Assembly: GCA_938010425.1 (NCBI GenBank)
Contig: CALLUO010000015.1
Coordinates: forward strand, 62,001 to 126,000
Reading direction: 5' to 3'
Source of the DNA: an uncultured Elioraea sp.
GTDB taxonomy: Bacteria > Pseudomonadota > Alphaproteobacteria > Acetobacterales > Acetobacteraceae
Length of the DNA: 64,000 nt
Made by a program: the position numbers and the translations under genes
Shown here: positions 1 to 8,570 of the stretch, in pieces
How positions within the stretch are numbered: the stretch's first letter is position 1
Layout: every line of letters begins with the position of its first letter
Notes under the pieces: model-generated
Told to the model about the DNA's origin: nothing
What the model saw: the letters and a program-made list of their open reading frames with translations, nothing else
Databases searched by the model: none

Positions 1-2102
1 CCGTCGATGTGGGAGCGAGACGGCACGTGCGGGCGACGGACGCGGCTGCTCAGTGTCGGTCCGAGATGGTATGCGTCCTCGCTTTTCAACGCCTAAGGAG
101 GCGGGTCTCAGCGAGCTCGCCGCTGATGGCTGCCGCGGATGACGCTTCGACGCGGGTTTCCACACAGCAGAACACGACGAGGGCGCTGGCCTGCCCTCGC
201 CGAGGGTGTCACCTTGCGACGTTGCGCGCCCTATTCAGATTTCAGCGATCGTTTGCAGCAGGCGGTTTTCGCGCAAGGGATTGTTACCGGTCGCCTAAAC
301 CAAAGGCCGCTCCTCTCATGCAGGTCTCTGATGTGATGAAGGCTGTCGTGGCTGTGCCTTTCAGCTTGGGGATGGAGTAGCCCCTGCCTGGCCGCGCGAC
401 GTGCTCCTGTAGCCCGACCTGGGCATGGATCATCTTTGTTCTGTCACCGCGATAGTTTGCCACGCGCCGAGACGGTTTCCGCGCGGGCCGGCTGCCTTGC
501 ACGTCTCCCTAGCTCCGCCGTTCCCCCGTGCTGAGGACCATGGATCGTTCGAAGAAGGTTTTCCGCTTGCGTGTTGCAGCGGTCGAAGCGTGCGTTTGCA
601 GATGCAGATGCCTTGGCCTTTCCTAGCAGGTCCAGAAATGCACTGAGTTCCTCTGGCGGGGATGCTGCGTGCGCAGATCGAAGACATTCTTTTGCTCCCG
701 CAGGCAAAAGCGGGTTTGATCACCAGCGAAGGAAGACTATTGCGGCTTGACCTGCGTGGCGTTTTGTAAGCGAAACACGTTGCCCGCAGGGGAGACAGCC
801 GCGCTGCTGCTTAAAACCCAAGGAACGCAGTATCGAAACGCAGTATGGTGCAATGTTTTCAGCTGAGCCCCCGTGCGGCGGAGCGGCCATGGTCTCAAGC
901 GCACCATCAGGAGGCGGATCCACGCGCGGGAGCCAGACTGCAAGTAACAGGGGGAACTCTGCTCTTATGTCGACCTGATGTCTCGTCGCGCAACGCACCT
1001 GAGAGGCGGAAGCCGCGGCAGCATACACCGAACCTCGTGGGTGCGCTGGTGCGTTCGCGATCGAATCCGACACCGTCGGCACTGGGCCAAACATGCAACT
1101 GCGGGTCGAGAAAGGCGCAACGCCGCCAGGTGCGACGAACTCAATTCTCTGCCTTCGTCCTAGAGAAAGGCCTGCGGCGACGGGTTCAAATTGTCGGCCG
1201 GGCGTAGAGCGCCGCGGCGATCGATCACCGCGTTACGCGCGTGCACGCTAACGACATTCTTCATGTCCGGCTGCTACGCTAGACGCGAGTGATCATCTCC
1301 CCGGATCGCGCGCTTGTGGCGTGCCGTGCCCTCTCTGCTTTCGCATCAGCGAATGCTTTGGCTGGTGGTTGAGGCTGGTCAGGCGGTTCGGCCAAATGAA
1401 GCGGAAGCCACTCATTCAGAGACGTTCCGGTCGCTTGCGTCTTGCACCTTCGCGTTTCGGGGTGGGCTGTCTGGTCGTCCTCGGCCTCCTGGCAGCCGAG
1501 CCAGCGACTCTCTGCACGCGTTTCATCAAATACTGCTCTCTCCGCAACTAAGTGTTCTGAGACTGGCCGAAGAGTGCGGCCGTAAGGGTGCACGCGAAAG
1601 TTTTTCTTTAGAAAGCCGCTGGCGGCACAGCATGAACTGCAGCTTGACGCTACGCGCAGCGGAAGGGGGCGGCCGCTATGTTTGCGACCAAGGGCGGCAG
1701 GGCGCAGGACAGACGATTCCCTGTCGACAGAGGATGAAGAACCGTGCCTTCACGTCACCGCTCGCGTTAGGCGCGCGCACCGTCTTTATCAGTCAATTCA
1801 GCTGGGCATATCTGTCATCGTCCTGTCGGAGCGGATTGCCCGAAATTCTCTTTGCAGTGTTGCGCGAAGCTGAGCAAGTCGCGCCGACTGGGACGGGCGT
1901 TCAACGGCCCGACTTTGCGTTTGCGTTATCGGTTCGTGTCCGGTCCTCGTGGCGCATGACAGGGAGTGTCATCACGCCACAGCCGCGTCCCCTTGCCGCC
2001 TTGCGGGGGGCGGGCCAAGATTCCGTCGCGCGCAGCGTTATCACGCTTGCGCAGAGGGAACGAAGCGTTCAGGAAAGAGAAGCGTTCGGGAAAGGATCGT
2101 CT
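1..2102. other. gene-poor stretch, no supported gene
   Basis: Open frames occur on both strands, but none shows a recognisable family, a good ribosome binding site or a consistent third-position GC bias. The longest forward frame here is only an upstream extension of the dehydrogenase that starts at 2103, and that extension does not resemble any known domain. No tRNA cloverleaf, transposase or repeat array was recognised. The only structured element seen is the short tandem repeat at 2062-2095. The stretch may be decayed sequence or carry unrecognised regulatory or small RNA content. Confidence 0.6.
2062..2095. repeat. 17-bp imperfect tandem duplication before the dehydrogenase start
   Basis: Two adjacent 17-bp units, 2062-2078 and 2079-2095, differ at two positions (both a/g). 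They share the core GAAGCGTTC followed by A/G and GGAAAG. The second copy ends in the AAAGGA that serves as ribosome binding site for the GTG at 2103. It could be simple slippage or a pair of protein-binding half sites. Confidence 0.75.
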
Positions 2103-3146
2103 GTGGCCCGGTTCATCGTGCTTACCCCCGCCGCCGCTTCCTTCACCACTAAGGGCGGGGGCTACGAGGAAGAGATGGAGGCGCTGCGTGACCTCGATGT
2201 TGCCATCGTTGAGGTCGAACCCACCGAGGAAGCCTTCATCGCGCGCGCCGCGGAGGCCGATGCCGTCTACGCCAAAGGCATGCGCTTCACCCGCCGCGTG
2301 ATCGAGGCGCTGACGAAGTGCAGGATCATCGCTCTTGCGTCGGTCGGGGTCGATCAGGTCGACGTCGCGGCGGCGACAGAGAGGGGCATCCCCGTCACCA
2401 ACTGCCCCGATACCTTCATCGAGGAGGTGGCCGACCATGCGATGATGTTGCTGCTCGCCACTCATCGTCGCTGCATCGAGCAAGACCGCATGGTGCGCGA
2501 GGGCCGTTGGGCGGAGGGCAGGCCAGCTCTGCTCAAGGTCCCACGCCTGATGGGTCTCACCTTGGGTTTTATCGCTTTTGGTCGCGTCGCACGCCAAGTG
2601 GCAAAGCGTGCTGCTCCCTTCGGCCTGCGTATGATGGCCTACGATCCGTTTGTGGAGGAGCTCGTGATGTCGGCTTACGGCGTGTTGCCGGCCACGCTTG
2701 AGGAGGTGCTCTCGCAATCAGACTTTGTCTCCATGCACGCGCCTGACACGCCGTACACGCGCAAGATGCTGACAGACCGGCATTTTGGCCTGATGAAGCC
2801 CTCCGCCATCTTCCTCAACACAGGCCGTGGCACCACGGTTGACGAGGCGGCGCTGATCCGTGCGCTGGCGGAAGGCCGCATCGCCGGTGCAGGTCTCGAT
2901 GTGCTGGAGGTGGAGCCGCCACGGCCTGATAACCCGCTTCTGCAGATGACCAATGTCATCCTTTCGCCGCACAACGCGTCCGCCTCTTCGCGCTTCGACC
3001 CCGCGCGCAAGCGCCGTGTGGGGCAGGAGATCGCGCTCGTGCTGACGGGGCGCTGGCCGATGTCCTGCGTCAACCCAAGCGTGCTTGCAGCCTCTGGGCT
3101 GAAGCGGTGGCAACCTTTTGCGATGGACCGCGGGCCGAACAGCTGA
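2103..3146 (+). CDS. D-2-hydroxyacid dehydrogenase, CtBP/phosphoglycerate-dehydrogenase-like
   Basis: NAD-dependent oxidoreductase of the D-isomer-specific 2-hydroxyacid dehydrogenase family, 347 residues and cytosolic. The GTG start at 2103 is chosen because AAAGGA lies six bases upstream and family homology begins there; the open frame extends far upstream without recognisable content. The catalytic domain is split around the nucleotide fold. The Rossmann loop reads GFIAFGRVA at about 155-163, so the usual middle glycine is alanine. Catalytic Arg242 (NTGRG), a Glu in LEVEPP (about 269-271) and His290 (SPHNA) are all present, so activity is likely. The substrate cannot be read from sequence; a serine-pathway role and a general 2-hydroxyacid reductase are both possible. 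The PAS gene starts one base after its stop. Confidence 0.85.
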   Translation: MARFIVLTPAAASFTTKGGGYEEEMEALRDLDVAIVEVEPTEEAFIARAAEADAVYAKGMRFTRRVIEALTKCRIIALASVGVDQVDVAAATERGIPVTNCPDTFIEEVADHAMMLLLATHRRCIEQDRMVREGRWAEGRPALLKVPRLMGLTLGFIAFGRVARQVAKRAAPFGLRMMAYDPFVEELVMSAYGVLPATLEEVLSQSDFVSMHAPDTPYTRKMLTDRHFGLMKPSAIFLNTGRGTTVDEAALIRALAEGRIAGAGLDVLEVEPPRPDNPLLQMTNVILSPHNASASSRFDPARKRRVGQEIALVLTGRWPMSCVNPSVLAASGLKRWQPFAMDRGPNS

Positions 3147-4301
3147 GTGAGCCCGGTTGCAGTCGGTGACAGGAGGAAACGGGTTATTAACGCAGAGCCG
3201 AAGAACATAGCGCGTTGGGAGGATCGTTTCGCTGTGCTTCGCCCCCTCCTACGCGCTCTCGAGCGTGCGCGTCTCGCTCTTGTCGTCCTGCGCTGCGGTG
3301 ACGGGAGGGTGGTGTTCGCCAATGCCGTCTTCGCCGCATGTGCGGGGCGTGACCGCGCAAGCCTTACCGGATCGCGCCTCTCTAACCTGATCGCGGCCGA
3401 AACCCCGGTGCCAACGCGCGATGCCCTGTTCGCCGCCGTCAGCACCGGCAGCGACTGGCACGGCACTGTATCGCTCGCGCAGCCAAGCGGGGGCAGTGTC
3501 GCGCTTGCCCTCTCCGTCGTACCGCTCGGCGACGAGTTCGGCGGCCCATCCGTCCTACTCCTCGGCCGCGATGTGACAGAAGTGGAGCGCCGGGCGCGGG
3601 AGGAGACACGACTCAACCGCGTGCTGGCTGAAGTGTTCCGCCGGCTTGATGTCGCCGCCGCCGTGGTCGGCCCCGACGACCGCATCATCGTTGCGAACCG
3701 CGCCTACGCCGCGCTCACCGGCTACAGCCTGGCCGAACTCGCCGGGCTTGCCGTCGATCGCTTGACGGCGCCGGAAAATCGTGAGGAGGCCGCCATCCGC
3801 CGCGCTGCCCAGCGCTCGACTGGGGAGGCCTACGCGATGCCGCTGACACTCCTGCGTCGCGACGGCACGCGGCTTCCGGTCCTGCTCCGCTCGGTCGCTA
3901 TCGAGGACGAAGGCATGCGGCTTCGTCTCGTCACTCTGCGCGAGGACCATGCCGTGCACAGCCCAGCCCTGCCGCCCGAGTTGGCTTTCGGCGACGTGCG
4001 CTTCCTCCGCCTTGACGCGCTGCGTCGCGCCCTTGGCCCCGCTTGGCCCGAGCATGCGCCCCGTTTGCTCCTGCATGCCGAGGGAGTGCTCAAACGCCGC
4101 CTTTCCGCGCACGACGTGTATGCCCGCACGGCAGAAGGCGACTTCGCGATTTGGTTCGAAAGCGGGGACGCGCTTGCTAATGCGGAAAGGCTGGCCCGCA
4201 TTGCCCGCGAGGTTAGGGTGGAACTTACCGGCGAACTCGACCCTGCTTGCGCCGACCCTGGCAGGGTCGAGACCGTTCCGCTCGCCGCCCCCGACTCCTG
4301 A
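3147..4301 (+). CDS. two-PAS-domain sensory protein with a C-terminal GGDEF-like remnant
   Basis: 384 residues, GTG start immediately after the TGA of the dehydrogenase, so probably co-transcribed. PAS 1 covers about 38-140 and PAS 2 about 165-275; the second contains the typical NRAYAALTGYS core. The C-terminal block (about 285-384, with YARTAEGDFAIWFESGD) resembles the fold of a degenerate nucleotide-cyclase (GGDEF) domain, but I see no GGDEF signature and no histidine-kinase box, so an output activity is not evident. No membrane segment or signal peptide is seen, so it is probably a cytosolic sensor or partner-binding protein. The ligand is unknown. Confidence 0.7.
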   Translation: MSPVAVGDRRKRVINAEPKNIARWEDRFAVLRPLLRALERARLALVVLRCGDGRVVFANAVFAACAGRDRASLTGSRLSNLIAAETPVPTRDALFAAVSTGSDWHGTVSLAQPSGGSVALALSVVPLGDEFGGPSVLLLGRDVTEVERRAREETRLNRVLAEVFRRLDVAAAVVGPDDRIIVANRAYAALTGYSLAELAGLAVDRLTAPENREEAAIRRAAQRSTGEAYAMPLTLLRRDGTRLPVLLRSVAIEDEGMRLRLVTLREDHAVHSPALPPELAFGDVRFLRLDALRRALGPAWPEHAPRLLLHAEGVLKRRLSAHDVYARTAEGDFAIWFESGDALANAERLARIAREVRVELTGELDPACADPGRVETVPLAAPDS

Positions 4302-4354
4302 GATCCACTTGTCTATGGCCTGACCATCGCGCGGGGGCAGGGTATCATTCACCC

Positions 4355-5815
4355 ATGCGATGCTTTCGCCCCTTTCTCTTCGCTGCTCTTGCTGCTTGCG
4401 CGCCTGGCGCCACCATCTCGCAGCCGGCTGAATCACCGCCTGCCCCTGCTGCCATGTTGGCCCAGGCCGCCACGGCGCCCGCCCGCACCGCCCCTGCCAC
4501 ACAAGTCGCGCTCGTCGCTTCCTATGCCGAGGTGGTGCGCCGCGCCGCGCCTGCTGTGGTCAATATTTATACCCGCCGCACGGTACGCACCGCTCCGCCA
4601 TTGCTCGCCGACCCTTTCTTCCGCCGCTTTTTCGGCCTCGATGATGGGCCCTTCGCGCCGCGCGAACAGGTGCAGACCTCGCTTGGCTCCGGCGTCATCG
4701 TCGACCCCGCCGGTGTCATCGTCACCAACGATCACGTCATCGGCGAAGCGGACGAGATCACGGTAGTGCTTGCCGACCGACGCGAGTTTCCTGCCCGCAT
4801 CCTCGGGCGCGATCCGCGCACCGATCTTGCCGTGCTGCGCATCGATGCTCTTGGAGAACGACTGCCCGCGCTTGCCTTCCGCGATTCGGATGAGGTCGAG
4901 GTCGGCGATGTCGTGCTGGCGATCGGCAACCCTTTCGGAGTCGGCCAGACCGTGACTCAGGGCATCGTCTCTGCCCTGGCGCGCACGGGGGTTGGTGTGA
5001 CCGACTATAAGTTCTTCATACAGACCGATGCTGCCATCAATCCAGGCAATTCGGGTGGCGCTCTCATCACCACCGACGGGCGACTGATCGGCATCAACAC
5101 CGCGATCTTCTCGCGCACGGGTGGCTCCATCGGCATCGGCTTCGCTATCCCGTCTAACATGGTTCGCCGCGTGGTCGCAGGCTTCACTGGGGCGGGGCTC
5201 GCGCGGCCCTGGATCGGGGCGCGAATGGAGAGTGTGACGGCGGAGATCGCGCAGGCGGTGGGGCTTCCACGCCCGCTTGGGGCCATCGTGTCCGAGGTCG
5301 CGCCGAATTCGCCGGGAGCGCGGGCAGGGCTTCGCCGCGGCGACGTCATCGTCTCCTTTGACGGCCGGCCGGTGGAAGATGTCGAGGCCTTGCGCTTCCG
5401 CCTCGCCACGCGGGAACCGCGTGGTTCGGTGCGGCTTGGCGTGTTCCGCCAAGGGCGAGAGGTCGTGCTCACCTTGCCTCTCGAACCCCCACCCGAAACG
5501 CCGCCGCGCAACGCCACCCTGATTCGCGGCAATCATGCGCTCGCTGGCGCGGTGGTCGGCAACCTCTCGCCGGCTTTGGCCGACGAGTTGGGCCTCGGTC
5601 TGCTCGACACCGGGGTGGTGGTAATCGAGGTGCGCGAGGGCTCGCCGGCTGCACGCGTTGGTCTGCGCCCGGGCGACATCATTCTGCGCGTGGCAGGTCG
5701 CGAGGTGCGCGACGTTTCCTCCCTGTCCGCCGCCCTGCAGAACCGGCCGCCTGGTCCGATGCGGGTCGCGATCCGCCGCGAGGGGCGGGTGATGGAGGCG
5801 ACCCTTGCCGGCTGA
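4355..5815 (+). CDS. HtrA/DegP-type serine endoprotease, probable lipoprotein
   Basis: 486 residues from the ATG at 4355. Envelope quality-control protease of family S1C. The N-terminus has a short hydrophobic stretch ending in LAAC at residues 12-15, which fits a lipobox, so the protein is probably lipid-anchored rather than soluble. The trypsin-like domain carries His127 (TNDHV), Asp157 (RTDLAVL) and Ser233 (NPGNSGGAL), a complete triad. Two PDZ domains follow at about 290-375 and 395-485, the normal DegP/DegQ layout. The start was chosen because signal and homology begin here; longer upstream frames add no signal. The stop lies inside the start region of rarA (11-bp overlap), so the two genes are translationally close. 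Confidence 0.9.
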   Translation: MRCFRPFLFAALAACAPGATISQPAESPPAPAAMLAQAATAPARTAPATQVALVASYAEVVRRAAPAVVNIYTRRTVRTAPPLLADPFFRRFFGLDDGPFAPREQVQTSLGSGVIVDPAGVIVTNDHVIGEADEITVVLADRREFPARILGRDPRTDLAVLRIDALGERLPALAFRDSDEVEVGDVVLAIGNPFGVGQTVTQGIVSALARTGVGVTDYKFFIQTDAAINPGNSGGALITTDGRLIGINTAIFSRTGGSIGIGFAIPSNMVRRVVAGFTGAGLARPWIGARMESVTAEIAQAVGLPRPLGAIVSEVAPNSPGARAGLRRGDVIVSFDGRPVEDVEALRFRLATREPRGSVRLGVFRQGREVVLTLPLEPPPETPPRNATLIRGNHALAGAVVGNLSPALADELGLGLLDTGVVVIEVREGSPAARVGLRPGDIILRVAGREVRDVSSLSAALQNRPPGPMRVAIRREGRVMEATLAG

Positions 5816-7133
5816 GGCCGACCTGTTCGGCCCACCCGCCACCGCCCCCGCGCGCACGGGCCGCGCGCCACCCGCCCCGCTCGCTGAACGGTTGCGCCCG
5901 ACCACCCTCGCCGAGGTGGTTGGACAGGACCACCTCGTCGGGCCCGAGGGCGCACTCACCCACATGCTTGCCCACGGCGTGCTAGCCTCACTCATCCTGT
6001 GGGGGCCGCCCGGGTCGGGCAAGACCACCATCGCCCGCCTGCTCGCCGACACCTCGGGCATGGCCTTTGTTACCCTCTCCGCGGTGTTCTCCGGGGTCGC
6101 CGACCTCAAGCGCGCCTTCGAGGAAGCTCGCCGACGACGATCAGCAGGCTGGCGCACGCTCCTCTTTGTCGACGAGATCCATCGTTTTAACCGCGCCCAG
6201 CAGGATGGGCTTCTGCCCGTGGTTGAAGACGGCACAGTGACCCTGATCGGTGCCACGACCGAGAACCCCTCCTTCGCGCTCAACGCGGCTCTGCTGTCCC
6301 GCTGCCGCGTCCTCGTGCTGAATCGCCTGGACGATGCCGCACTGGAGACGGTGCTCGCGCGCGCCGAAGCGACGCTCGGTCGCACCCTGCCGCTGGACGC
6401 TGAGGCGCGCGCTGCCCTGCGCGCGATGGCGGATGGGGATGCGCGGGCGCTGCTTAACCTCGCTGAACAGATCTTCGCCCTGCCCGCGGCCGCGCCGGCG
6501 CTCGATCCAGTCGCGCTCGCGCACCTGCTCGAGCGCCGCGCCCCCCTCTACGACCGCGAGGAGCATTTCAACCTCATCTCCGCCCTACATAAGGCGATGC
6601 GCGGTTCTGACCCAGACGCAGCGCTCTATTGGCTCGCGCGTATGATCGTGAGCGGAGAGGACCCGCGCTACATCGCCCGCCGAATCGTGCGCTTCGCCAC
6701 GGAGGATGTGGGCCTCGCCGACCCCACTGCCCTTCCGGCCGCGCTTGCCGCCTGGGAAGCCTATGAGCGGCTTGGTTCTCCGGAAGGGGAGCTTGCGCTT
6801 GCCCAAGCCGTGCTCCACTGCGCCACCGCGCCAAAATCGAATGCCACGTACCGCGCTTGGGGGGCAGCGCTGCGGGCCGCCCGGGAGACTGGGTCGCTGC
6901 CTCCGCCGCTCCACATCCGCAACGCGCCGACGCGGCTCATGGCGGAACTCGGCTATGGCGCGGGCTACGACTATGACCATAACGCGCCGGAGGCTTTTTC
7001 GGGCCAGGACTATTGGCCGGAGGGGATGGAGCCGCACCATCTTTATCAGCCGTCGGAGCGTGGTGCCGAGGGAGACATCGCCGCCCGTCTAGCGCGCTGG
7101 CGGGCGCTGAGGCAGAAGCGTTCCGCACCATGA
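5805..7133 (+). CDS. rarA: replication-associated recombination protein A (MgsA/RarA AAA+ ATPase)
   Basis: 442 residues, the usual RarA length. AAA+ ATPase of the clamp-loader superfamily that acts at stalled replication forks. Walker A GPPGSGKT is at about 67-74 and Walker B LLFVDEIHRFN at 119-129, followed by the sensor-1 stretch TLIGATTENPSF. The C-terminal MgsA tetramerisation region includes the conserved ARRIVRFATEDVG and the GY-rich tail with YDYDHNAPEAF. The TTG at 5805 is the only start that keeps the family N-terminus; it overlaps the protease gene by 11 bp. crcB follows 16 bp downstream, so this is part of one transcription unit. Confidence 0.95.
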   Translation: MPAEADLFGPPATAPARTGRAPPAPLAERLRPTTLAEVVGQDHLVGPEGALTHMLAHGVLASLILWGPPGSGKTTIARLLADTSGMAFVTLSAVFSGVADLKRAFEEARRRRSAGWRTLLFVDEIHRFNRAQQDGLLPVVEDGTVTLIGATTENPSFALNAALLSRCRVLVLNRLDDAALETVLARAEATLGRTLPLDAEARAALRAMADGDARALLNLAEQIFALPAAAPALDPVALAHLLERRAPLYDREEHFNLISALHKAMRGSDPDAALYWLARMIVSGEDPRYIARRIVRFATEDVGLADPTALPAALAAWEAYERLGSPEGELALAQAVLHCATAPKSNATYRAWGAALRAARETGSLPPPLHIRNAPTRLMAELGYGAGYDYDHNAPEAFSGQDYWPEGMEPHHLYQPSERGAEGDIAARLARWRALRQKRSAP

Positions 7134-7149
7134 TTTTCGCACCAAGATA

Positions 7150-7533
7150 ATGCCTGTCTCGGCCTCTGCCCTCGCCGCCGTCGCTGCTGGAGGCGCGGTC
7201 GGTTCCCTTGCCCGCTTCCTCACCGGCCTTGCCGTTACTTCCTGGCTTGGCCTGCACATCGCCTGGGCCACGCTGGGTGTGAACGTGGTGGGAGGTTTCC
7301 TGATCGGCTTGAGCGCCGAACTCCTCGCCCGCAGCGGGTTGGACGGGCTTCTCCGCCCCCTCCTTATCACCGGTTTCCTCGGCGGCTTCACCACGTTCTC
7401 CGCCTTTTCGCTCGAGGTTGTCACCCTCTCGCGCGCTGAACCCCTGATCGCGCTCGGCTATGCGCTCGTCTCCGTTCTCGCCTGCGTGTTCGCCTGCGCG
7501 GGCGGCATGGCGCTTGTGCGTTCCCTGGCATGA
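7150..7533 (+). CDS. crcB: fluoride exporter CrcB/Fluc
   Basis: 127 residues with four hydrophobic segments, a dual-topology fluoride channel that works as a dimer in the inner membrane and relieves cytoplasmic F- toxicity. Family signatures seen are GGAVGSLARF near the N-terminus, NVVGGFLIG in the second helix and GFLGGFTTFSAFS (the phenylalanine/threonine-rich pore stretch). It sits in a run with rarA and the pseudouridine synthase, overlapping the latter by ATGA. No fluoride riboswitch was recognised upstream; only 16 bp separate it from rarA, so fluoride control would have to act on the whole operon or not at all. Confidence 0.95.
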   Translation: MPVSASALAAVAAGGAVGSLARFLTGLAVTSWLGLHIAWATLGVNVVGGFLIGLSAELLARSGLDGLLRPLLITGFLGGFTTFSAFSLEVVTLSRAEPLIALGYALVSVLACVFACAGGMALVRSLA

Positions 7534-8519
7534 GTGGTGTCACCGCCCGAACTGTCGCCCCTGACGAGGCCAATCTCCGCCTCGATCGCTGGTTTCGGCG
7601 CCACTTCCCGCACCTTCCGCACGCGGCCGTCGCTAAGCTCTTGCGCACAGGCCAGATCAGGGTGGATGGCAAGCGGGCGGAGACATGCACCCGGCTTGTG
7701 CCGGGTCAGACCATTCGCATCCCGCCCCTGCCGGCGCCGGAGACCAGGCCGCCGAAGCCGCCCCTACCGATCGACGAGCGAGAGGCGAAGGAGCTGCAGG
7801 CGCGCGTTCTTTATAGCGATGCGAGCGTGCTTGTGCTCGACAAGCCCTTCGGCTTGCCGGTTCAGGGGGGGCCGGGGATTGGCCGCAGCGTCGATCACCT
7901 GCTCGACGTCCTTCGTTTCGGAGCAGAGGAGCGTCCGCGCCTTGTCCATCGCCTTGATCGTGACACCACCGGAGTGCTCGTCCTCGCTCGCTCGGTCGCA
8001 GCCGCCTCGCGGCTCGCGGCTGCCTTCCGCGCACGCGATGCAGAGAAGACCTACTGGGCGGTGACGGTCGGGGTTCCCACGCCGCGCGAGGGCAGGGTGG
8101 ATGCGCCCCTCGCCAAGCGCCTCGGGCCGCGCGGGGAGCGTGTGGCGGTGGTGGACGAGGGGAGCGAGGAGGAAGGCAAGGTTGCGCGCGCCGTCACCGA
8201 CTACCGGGTGATCGATCACGCCAGCAAGAGGGCGGCCTGGGTCGAGCTCTCCCCGCTGACGGGGCGCACGCATCAACTCCGCGTCCATTGCGTCGCCCTG
8301 GGCTGCCCGATCCTGGGCGATGCGAAGTACGGGGGCGCGGCGGCGATGCTGGCGGGGTGTGCCGAGATGCTGCATCTGCATGCGCGGCGTCTGGCCATCG
8401 CGCACCCCGAGGGCGGGCGGCTGGTGGTGGAAGCGCCGCTGCCGCAACACATGAAGGAAACTTTCAGGCTCCTCGGGTTCGAGGCACGGCGGCCGATCAA
8501 ACCGGCGCGTGTGCCATGA
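7530..8519 (+). CDS. RluC/RluD-family ribosomal large-subunit pseudouridine synthase
   Basis: 329 residues. It isomerises specific uridines of 23S rRNA to pseudouridine. An S4 RNA-binding domain occupies about 13-75 (LRLDRWFRRHFP, LLRTGQIRVDGKRA), followed by the RsuA/RluA catalytic domain with VHRLDRDTTGVLVLAR holding the catalytic Asp, and the LTGRTHQLRVH motif. Length and layout match RluC (sites 955/2504/2580) better than the shorter RluA, but the exact target cannot be read from sequence. Its ATG overlaps the crcB stop (ATGA). Confidence 0.9.
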   Translation: MSGVTARTVAPDEANLRLDRWFRRHFPHLPHAAVAKLLRTGQIRVDGKRAETCTRLVPGQTIRIPPLPAPETRPPKPPLPIDEREAKELQARVLYSDASVLVLDKPFGLPVQGGPGIGRSVDHLLDVLRFGAEERPRLVHRLDRDTTGVLVLARSVAAASRLAAAFRARDAEKTYWAVTVGVPTPREGRVDAPLAKRLGPRGERVAVVDEGSEEEGKVARAVTDYRVIDHASKRAAWVELSPLTGRTHQLRVHCVALGCPILGDAKYGGAAAMLAGCAEMLHLHARRLAIAHPEGGRLVVEAPLPQHMKETFRLLGFEARRPIKPARVP

Positions 8520-8570
8520 CTGACCGGCCCAGAGCGGGCTAGGGTACGGCGCGTCACGGGAGTGCACCCG

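Noticed and set aside
1314-2102. N-terminal extension of the dehydrogenase to 610 residues
   Set aside because: No homology or signal in the extra part; a good ribosome binding site and family start lie at 2103.
4433-6385. 650-codon open frame on the minus strand across the protease and rarA
   Set aside because: It is antisense to two well-supported genes; its Arg/Ala/Ser-rich product has no domain and reflects GC-rich codon structure.
7134-7149. Fluoride riboswitch upstream of crcB
   Set aside because: Only 16 bp separate crcB from rarA and no riboswitch core is visible.
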